This document shows positions 59,107 to 64,000 of a stretch of DNA of 64,000 nucleotides, in pieces. The notes under the pieces are model-generated. The model made no database searches and was not told where the DNA came from. It saw only the letters and a list, made by a program, of their open reading frames with translations. The translations under genes and the position numbers were made by a program. This DNA comes from Chryseobacterium endalhagicum (GTDB lineage Bacteria; Bacteroidota; Bacteroidia; Flavobacteriales; Weeksellaceae), in the NCBI RefSeq assembly GCF_016745235.1, contig NZ_JAELVM010000005.1, positions 1 to 64,000 of the forward strand. The letters run 5' to 3'. The stretch's first letter is position 1, and the number at the start of each line of letters is the position of its first letter.

Positions 59107-59659
59107 ATCACAAGGCTAGACAAAGGTTTTAATAATTATTTTTATTTTTAAGATAAACAAAGGCGTTTCACTTATTAAAGGAATACAATGTAAGCTTCAT
59201 TTTTCTTAGTGGTTTTATTAATTCAGCTTTCGGGTAAATTTTTATCGCTAAGCCAGACAAAGGTTTTTAATAATTATTTTTATTTTTAAGATAAACAAAG
59301 GCGTTTCACTTAATCAAAGGAATACAATGTAAAAATGTGTCTGGTGATTCAGAATGTAAGGTTTAGGATCTCACGCGGATGGAGCGGATAGTGAATATTT
59401 TTGTGCTGTTGTTTTTTTTGAAACATTAAGAAGAGTGAAGGAGGTAAGAATAGTTAAGGGAAATCTAAAGATTTTTTTAAGCCTTGCTCTTAAAGCGGAG
59501 CTCCATCTTAATCATCTTAAAAACTTCATTTTTCTTAATGGTTTATTAATTCAGCTTTCGGGTAAATTTTTATCGCTAAGGCAGACAAAGGTTTTTAACA
59601 AATGTGTTTTTATTTTTAAGATAAACAAAGGCGTTTCACATATCAAAAGGAATACAATG
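59107..59659. repeat. Three-copy repeat array, ~137-base unit
   Basis: Two full units (59195-59331 and 59524-59659) share CTTCATTTTTCTTA..., CAGCTTTCGGGTAAATTTTT, AGACAAAGG..., and AAGGCGTTTCAC... segments. A third partial copy (59107-59192) holds only the 3' part (AGACAAAGG to GGAATACAATG). The copies differ by small indels and base changes. Origin is unclear. Confidence 0.8.
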
Positions 59660-59683
59660 AATATACTGCTGATAATAATATAA

Positions 59684-59715
59684 AAAGCTCCTGAAAGTGA
59701 TATTTCAGGAGCTTT
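59684..59715 (-). terminator. Terminator downstream of terC
   Basis: Perfect 13-bp stem (AAAGCTCCTGAAA with TTTCAGGAGCTTT) and a 6-base loop. It lies 25 bases after the terC stop, reading on the minus strand, and is followed by an A/T-rich tract. Confidence 0.8.
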
Positions 59716-59739
59716 ATATTTTTAAAGAATTCTTAAGAT

Positions 59740-60783
59740 TTATTTATCTTCCAGTTTCTCTTTTTCCTCATCTTCCTTTTCAGGGAACATAATGGATATA
59801 AGAACAGAAAGTACCAATACACCTCCTACGATTCCCAATGAAACCGGAGACGGAATATGAATCCATGGTGCAATCAGCATTTTTACCCCGATAAATGAAA
59901 GGATAATCGCCAATCCGTACGGAAGCTTGCTGAACATATGGATAAAATTCGCCAATAAGAAATACAGAGATCTTAATCCTAAGATCGCAAAAATATTGGA
60001 TGTATAAAGGATGAACGGGTCATTTGAAATTGCAAAAATCGCCGGAATAGAGTCTACCGCGAATAGAACGTCAGTAAATTCAATAACGCCTACCACTACT
60101 AAAAGCGGTGTCGCCATTTTGATTCCGTTTTGGATGGTGAAGAATTTATCACCGTCATAATTATCGGAAACCTTCCAGAAACTTTTGATCAGTCTTGCAC
60201 CAGCCGTGTTGCTGTAATCTTCATCGTCATCATCGCCACCGTCGCCCCATGATTTGATCCCCGCATACACAAGGAAAAGACCGAACAGGGTCATCACCAC
60301 GTTGATCTGTACCGGATGTCCGAAAATATTCATTTCAGGAAGATACGTCAGGTTAATCAGCCCTACTCCCGCAAAGATGAATATCGCTCTGAAGATCAGC
60401 GCACCGATAATTCCCCAGAAGAGTACTTTGTGATGAAGGTATTTCGGAACTTTAAAGAACCCGAAAACAAGGATAAATACAAATAAGTTATCCACAGAAA
60501 GGGCTTTTTCAATCCAGTAGGCGGCCTGATACTGCGTAAATTTCTCAATAGCCAATGCGTGGCTTGCAGGCGTTCCGTCTGTGTTGAAAACCCAATATAC
60601 CACTCCTGAGAATACCATGGATAATGAAATCCATACGATAGACCAGATGGTAGCTTCTTTGGAGGTTACTTCATGGCTTTTTTTGTTGAATACTCCTAAA
60701 TCCAGGAGCAGCATGATAACGACTGTTACCGCAAATCCCCACACCAAGCCCGGGTGCAATTCTAAAATACTTTGATGTTCCAC
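59740..60783 (-). CDS. TerC-family integral membrane protein
   Basis: 347 residues with ~8-9 hydrophobic segments. Family markers: LLDLGVFNKKSHEVTSKEA near the N-terminus, YWIEKALSVDNLFVFILVFGFF, and GVIEFTDVLFAVDSIPAIFAI, which carry the membrane-embedded acidic residues. An acidic cytosolic loop GDGGDDDDEDYS (~180) lies between. TerC proteins are linked to tellurite resistance and to metal (Mn) export in some bacteria. It is the last gene of the ter cluster, 176 nt after terD. Confidence 0.9.
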   Translation of the reverse strand: MEHQSILELHPGLVWGFAVTVVIMLLLDLGVFNKKSHEVTSKEATIWSIVWISLSMVFSGVVYWVFNTDGTPASHALAIEKFTQYQAAYWIEKALSVDNLFVFILVFGFFKVPKYLHHKVLFWGIIGALIFRAIFIFAGVGLINLTYLPEMNIFGHPVQINVVMTLFGLFLVYAGIKSWGDGGDDDDEDYSNTAGARLIKSFWKVSDNYDGDKFFTIQNGIKMATPLLVVVGVIEFTDVLFAVDSIPAIFAISNDPFILYTSNIFAILGLRSLYFLLANFIHMFSKLPYGLAIILSFIGVKMLIAPWIHIPSPVSLGIVGGVLVLSVLISIMFPEKEDEEKEKLEDK

Positions 60784-60959
60784 TTCAGTTTATGTTATTA
60801 TATGATAAAAGCAATAGATGTACTGGATGCACAAATATTGCTAATTTTTAATGTTTTTTTATTTGATATCAATCTGATCAATAAGTTTTAGCTCAAGCCT
60901 ATAAAACTATTCATTTTTTCTGAATGTGCCAAAGCCCATTCTTATTGATTGTCTATTGA

Positions 60960-61568
60960 TTATAAATAATTGGCCTGAACCGTCTGGATCGTCTGTTCCA
61001 GCTTTCTGTCCGATGTAGGATCCCCGATCGCGTTGAATTTCCATTCTCCGTTTCTCTTATAGAAAACTCCCATTACCATTGCTACGTGCCCTTTGAATGA
61101 AGCATCATTCGCAATATCGTATTTAGCGAAAACCTCTCTTACATTGGTAGGCGTTCCTTCATAAATACGGATAGAAGCAAAAGGAATGGTTCCGAAATCC
61201 TGTCCCTGGTAGCTGTTCAGTACCAAAGCCACGTGTTCTACGTTTGGTTCCAGCTGGCTGAAATCTACTGTGATCACTTCATTATCCAGACCATCGTCTC
61301 CGTTTACATCACCGGTAAGATCATCCCCGCTATGTTTTACAGAACCGTTTCTTGATTTCAGGTTTCCGAAATAGATCACTTCCGTAAGTGTTTTGTTTGA
61401 ATCAAATAAGATACAGCTTCCATCTAAGTCTACTGCTTCTTTTTTAGTTCCGAAAAGTCCTTTTTTCTCAATTGCTCCCCAGTTGATTCCCACACAGGCT
61501 TGGGTAAGCTCGGCACCGTTTTCCTTTTTCAGGTTAATTCTCTGACCTTTTTGTAAGTTAATAGCCAT
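60960..61568 (-). CDS. TerD-family protein
   Basis: 202 residues. TerD domain: GINWGAIEKKG, SCILFDSNKTLTEVIYF, SVKHSGDDLTGDVNGDDGLDN (the acidic calcium-binding loop), SYQGQDFGTIPFASIRIYEG and MVMGVFYKRNGEWKFNAIG. TerD paralogues bind calcium and act in tellurite and general stress tolerance. A second, partial TerD gene is at the window's right edge. Its role in the cluster is inferred from context. Confidence 0.92.
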   Translation of the reverse strand: MAINLQKGQRINLKKENGAELTQACVGINWGAIEKKGLFGTKKEAVDLDGSCILFDSNKTLTEVIYFGNLKSRNGSVKHSGDDLTGDVNGDDGLDNEVITVDFSQLEPNVEHVALVLNSYQGQDFGTIPFASIRIYEGTPTNVREVFAKYDIANDASFKGHVAMVMGVFYKRNGEWKFNAIGDPTSDRKLEQTIQTVQANYL

Positions 61569-61627
61569 CTTTTTATGTTTAGTATTGTTATGTATTCTAA
61601 GGCGAAATGATTGTTTTTTCTTTCGCT

Positions 61628-62551
61628 TTAATTGTTATTCAAATTCAAATTAAGCATTGCCCGCAGGATATTCGTTTCTTCATCGAATGCGAAAATCTTG
61701 CTCATAATATCTATATTTTCGAGGTTTTTAAGATAATCTTTCAGGACATTTTCCACTTCCGAAGGAATCGTTCTTTTCCTTTCGTTGATGGAATTTTCAA
61801 GCAGCTCATTCTTTGTTTTAAGCTGATTGATAATCGAACTCTGATTGGACTGGTTCTCTGAAATATCAATTTTTTCCAGATCGCCGTCAAATAAGTAAAG
61901 CTTTTTATCATCCACTCCAAAGATGAAATAATCATCGGACTGGAAGATCTTAAAAAGCTCATACTCGAAGGTCCCGATCAGATAGCCGCAAACAAAGCGT
62001 ACTTTGAAACTCTGAATGTTCAGCCTTCCCAAAAGTTTCCTTTCTATCGTATAATCCTTATACTGATAGGCCGGAAAAGGCTGGGGTTTAAGCTGGGTTT
62101 CATCTGCTCCAGTTCTGTAGAATTCCTGTCCGTACTTTTTGTGGAAGTAGAGCACATTATTCCAGTCTGCCGTAAAGATATCTTCAGTAAGGTCTTTGTA
62201 AAGCATTTTCAGATGCTGGGAAAATATACCGCTGTACATCTTCCTGTCGGTCTGAAAACTGTCTACTCGCCTTTCCTCAAAACTTTCAATATATTTGGTA
62301 TTGACGTCAATTTCGTTAATAACAGTCAGCATGTCATTTTCTTTCTGACGCTTTATTTTGGTCAGAAGCTCAATGAGGCTGTCGGTATACTGAAGGTGAA
62401 AAAGTTCCAGCTTGCTGTAGTCCAGCGCCTTATTTTCCTGAAATAAATTATGAATAATATCTGTTTTGATGTAAATAGATATGATATCAATATGTTCAAA
62501 AAAATTAGCAAGAAGTTTAAGCTTTGTTAATCTTCTTTTACTCTGAGACAT
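61628..62551 (-). CDS. Uncharacterised ter-cluster protein
   Basis: About 307 residues from the ATG at 62551; an in-frame GTG at 62575 would add eight. Not recognised. Mainly helical and highly charged, with a possible coiled coil in SIINQLKTKNELLENSINE (~240-260). A beta-rich middle is suggested by FVCGYLIGTFEYELFKIF and YFIFGVDDKKLYLFDG. There is no signal peptide or membrane span. It lies between telA (40-nt gap) and terD (59-nt gap) on the same strand. By position it is a candidate ter accessory factor. Confidence 0.6.
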   Translation of the reverse strand: MSQSKRRLTKLKLLANFFEHIDIISIYIKTDIIHNLFQENKALDYSKLELFHLQYTDSLIELLTKIKRQKENDMLTVINEIDVNTKYIESFEERRVDSFQTDRKMYSGIFSQHLKMLYKDLTEDIFTADWNNVLYFHKKYGQEFYRTGADETQLKPQPFPAYQYKDYTIERKLLGRLNIQSFKVRFVCGYLIGTFEYELFKIFQSDDYFIFGVDDKKLYLFDGDLEKIDISENQSNQSSIINQLKTKNELLENSINERKRTIPSEVENVLKDYLKNLENIDIMSKIFAFDEETNILRAMLNLNLNNN

Positions 62552-62591
62552 TATGGTTGCTGCGTCATCACCCACCTTGGTATCCTGTTAT

Positions 62592-63761
62592 TTAACCTCT
62601 GACATTTGCTTTTAGTTCGTGCTCCAATGTCTGAAGATCCTGATCCAGTTTTCTTCTTCCTTCCGCTCCCTGCTTTTGGATCTGTTTCACTTCATTCAAT
62701 GTATTGATCAGCATTGAAGTGGTTTCTCTCAATGTTTCAACCGATACAATGGTCTGCTCATTGGCTCTTGCCACATTCACTGAATTCTGGCCCAGACGTT
62801 CTGCGTTTTTCTTCAGAATGGCTTCTGTGGTAGAAGATACTTTCTGCTGAATTTCGATATTCTGCTGCTGTCTGAACATAGCCACCGCCAGTGAAAGCTG
62901 GTTTTTCCAAACCGGAAGTGTAGTGGTAAGGATCGTCTGTGCTTTTTCAGCGATAGAAACGTTGTTATTCTGTACCAGTCTGATCTGCGGAAGGGACTGC
63001 ATCATGATGATACGCACCACTTTAAGATCGGCCATTCTACGGTCTAGTCTCGCAATGAAATCTCTTTTATCCGCAATCTGGTAATCCTGGTAGTTCTGTG
63101 GAGCCGCTTCCATTAAAGCCAGTTCTCCCGCCGCTCTTTCCATTCTTACATTTCCTGCAATGACCAGTTCTTCAATAGCCTTGATGGAATTCACATTGCT
63201 TTCAAAAATAGTCTGCAGAACTGCATTATCTTTGGTTGAAGTAATGATTCCAGCGTTTACTTTATGAGCGATCTGTTCGATATTGTTGATGATCTTATCA
63301 TATTTTGCGAACAGATTTTCCACCTGTGTCATGACCTTTTTCATGAACGGGATTTTGCTCAGGAAGCTTTTCACTTTATTCTGCTGAAGTTCCTCAACGT
63401 CCACATAGTTCAGTTCTACCAACAAATCGTTGATCAGTACCCCAACTTCTCCTGAGTTGGATCTTCTTACATTTCCTAAGAAGCTGTCACTCTGGTTGGA
63501 TAAAGTTTTCTGAAGCTCCGCACCATAATTCACGATGGAGCCCGGATTGGTCTCATCGATAGAATTGGCCAGAAGTTCATATTTCTGTCTTTCTTCTGTC
63601 TGTAAATGGGTAAGATTTACATTTCCTTCCTTGTCCACAAGAACCGGCGGTGCTGCATTTTGTACAGGCTGGCTCGGTGGAGCCATAGGCGTTGGTTCGA
63701 ATGTTTTAAGAGGTTCAATTGACCCCATTGGATCTATGGGTTGATTTTCCTGATTGTCCAT
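62592..63761 (-). CDS. Toxic anion resistance protein TelA
   Basis: 389 residues. A proline-rich N-terminus (1-45) is followed by a TelA domain of mostly helical, coiled-coil-prone sequence: NYGAELQKTLSNQSDSFLGNVR, SIKAIEELVIAGNVRMERAA, VWKNQLSLAVAMFRQQQNIE, ETTSMLINTLNEVKQIQKQG. Family members confer tellurite or toxic-anion tolerance and often occur with TerD. Its start is 2 nt after the stop of the partial TerD gene. Likely cytosolic. Confidence 0.88.
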   Translation of the reverse strand: MDNQENQPIDPMGSIEPLKTFEPTPMAPPSQPVQNAAPPVLVDKEGNVNLTHLQTEERQKYELLANSIDETNPGSIVNYGAELQKTLSNQSDSFLGNVRRSNSGEVGVLINDLLVELNYVDVEELQQNKVKSFLSKIPFMKKVMTQVENLFAKYDKIINNIEQIAHKVNAGIITSTKDNAVLQTIFESNVNSIKAIEELVIAGNVRMERAAGELALMEAAPQNYQDYQIADKRDFIARLDRRMADLKVVRIIMMQSLPQIRLVQNNNVSIAEKAQTILTTTLPVWKNQLSLAVAMFRQQQNIEIQQKVSSTTEAILKKNAERLGQNSVNVARANEQTIVSVETLRETTSMLINTLNEVKQIQKQGAEGRRKLDQDLQTLEHELKANVRG

Positions 63762-63763
63762 AA

Positions 63764-64000
63764 TTACTTTTGATAAATTGATACGAATTTGTCAAGACCG
63801 TCTCTCTGACCTGCCCCGACAGCTTCAAATTTCCATTCTCCGTTTCTGTTGTAGATTCTTCCGAATTCTACCGCAGTTTCAATAGAGAAATCTTCGTCTA
63901 GTTCATACTTCAGGATCTCTTCATTCGTATCTGAATTGAAAATTCTGATGAAAGAATTTCTCACCTGTCCGAAGTTCTGCTTTCTTGCATCTGCATCGTG
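63764..64000 (-). CDS. TerD-family protein (5' end beyond the window)
   Basis: The C-terminal 78 residues of a second TerD protein, running off the right edge. The reading frame is open to base 64000 and begins HDADARKQNFGQVRNSFIRI, a typical TerD segment, then EWKFEAVGAGQRDGLDKF. A GTG at 63962-63964 is an internal valine codon, not the start. First visible gene of the ter operon. Confidence 0.85.
   Translation of the reverse strand, partial: HDADARKQNFGQVRNSFIRIFNSDTNEEILKYELDEDFSIETAVEFGRIYNRNGEWKFEAVGAGQRDGLDKFVSIYQK

Larger units (their letters stand above)
59029..59739. other. ~710-base gene-free gap of tandem and dispersed repeats
   Basis: The largest gene-free gap in the window. It carries repeated 80-137-base units at 59107-59660 (separate entry). 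The region 59332-59523 between them shows no convincing gene. It ends in the terC terminator at 59684-59715. Confidence 0.65.

Noticed and set aside
59107..59659. Repeats that could look like a CRISPR array
   Set aside because: The units are ~137 bases with diverged copies, not short identical repeats with unique spacers, and no cas gene is present.

Overview
This is a chromosomal window from a low-GC Bacteroidota bacterium, most likely Chryseobacterium or a close relative in the Weeksellaceae. The evidence is the type IX secretion (T9SS) proteins, namely PorZ and a type B sorting-domain protein. It is supported by Flavobacteriia-style lipoproteins, a promoter of the TTG/N19/TAnnTTTG kind, an AadS-type aminoglycoside adenylyltransferase and a double-glycine peptide of the kind common in Chryseobacterium. 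Family names come from recognising protein motifs by eye; no database search was run.

Layout. 0-0.4 kb: a tRNA cluster (Lys-Leu-Lys, minus strand). 0.5-9.7 kb: housekeeping and mixed genes (aroK, an S4 RNA-binding protein, a surface-lipoprotein candidate, a GltB-like FMN protein, mtaB, DinB-like and NTF2-like proteins, a large T9SS type B protein, an orphan possible nuclease). 9.9-12.7 kb: a GT35 alpha-glucan phosphorylase relative lacking the usual PLP lysine, small proteins, and a GG-leader peptide. 12.8-20.8 kb: a peptide-use block of a DPP IV-like peptidase followed by three POT-family transporters, interrupted by a decayed YhcG/DUF1016 gene. 20.9-27.2 kb: a thioredoxin-like protein, recG, an AraC regulator overlapping a degenerate receiver, a GNAT protein and dapA. 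27.4-32.0 kb: a tight operon of split 5'-nucleotidase (C-domain gene before N-domain gene), porZ and recO. 32.2-41.8 kb: a GH63-type glucosidase, SDR, GNAT, DUF1684, GMC oxidoreductase, aadS and mqo. 42.1-49.6 kb: an Xaa-Pro aminopeptidase, then a complete trans-4-hydroxy-L-proline pathway with its AraC regulator. 49.7-59.0 kb: gpsA, an M23 peptidase, an Rrf2-SDR-MBL operon, a lipoprotein, FKBP, a catalase-like protein, and TetR with DUF1348. 59.7-64.0 kb: a tellurite/stress (ter) cluster of terD, telA, an unknown gene, terD and terC, running off the right edge.

How the genes fit together. The DPP IV, the three di/tripeptide transporters, the Xaa-Pro aminopeptidase and the hydroxyproline pathway together suggest growth on proline- and hydroxyproline-rich protein such as collagen or gelatin. 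A 13-base sequence is shared by the regions upstream of the aminopeptidase and the AraC gene, and its 10-base core also lies upstream of the hydroxyproline operon. This makes a testable regulon.

Several intergenic gaps hold paired inverted or tandem short-word repeats, some shared between distant sites. They sit mostly at gene 3' ends and are the most unusual non-coding structure here.
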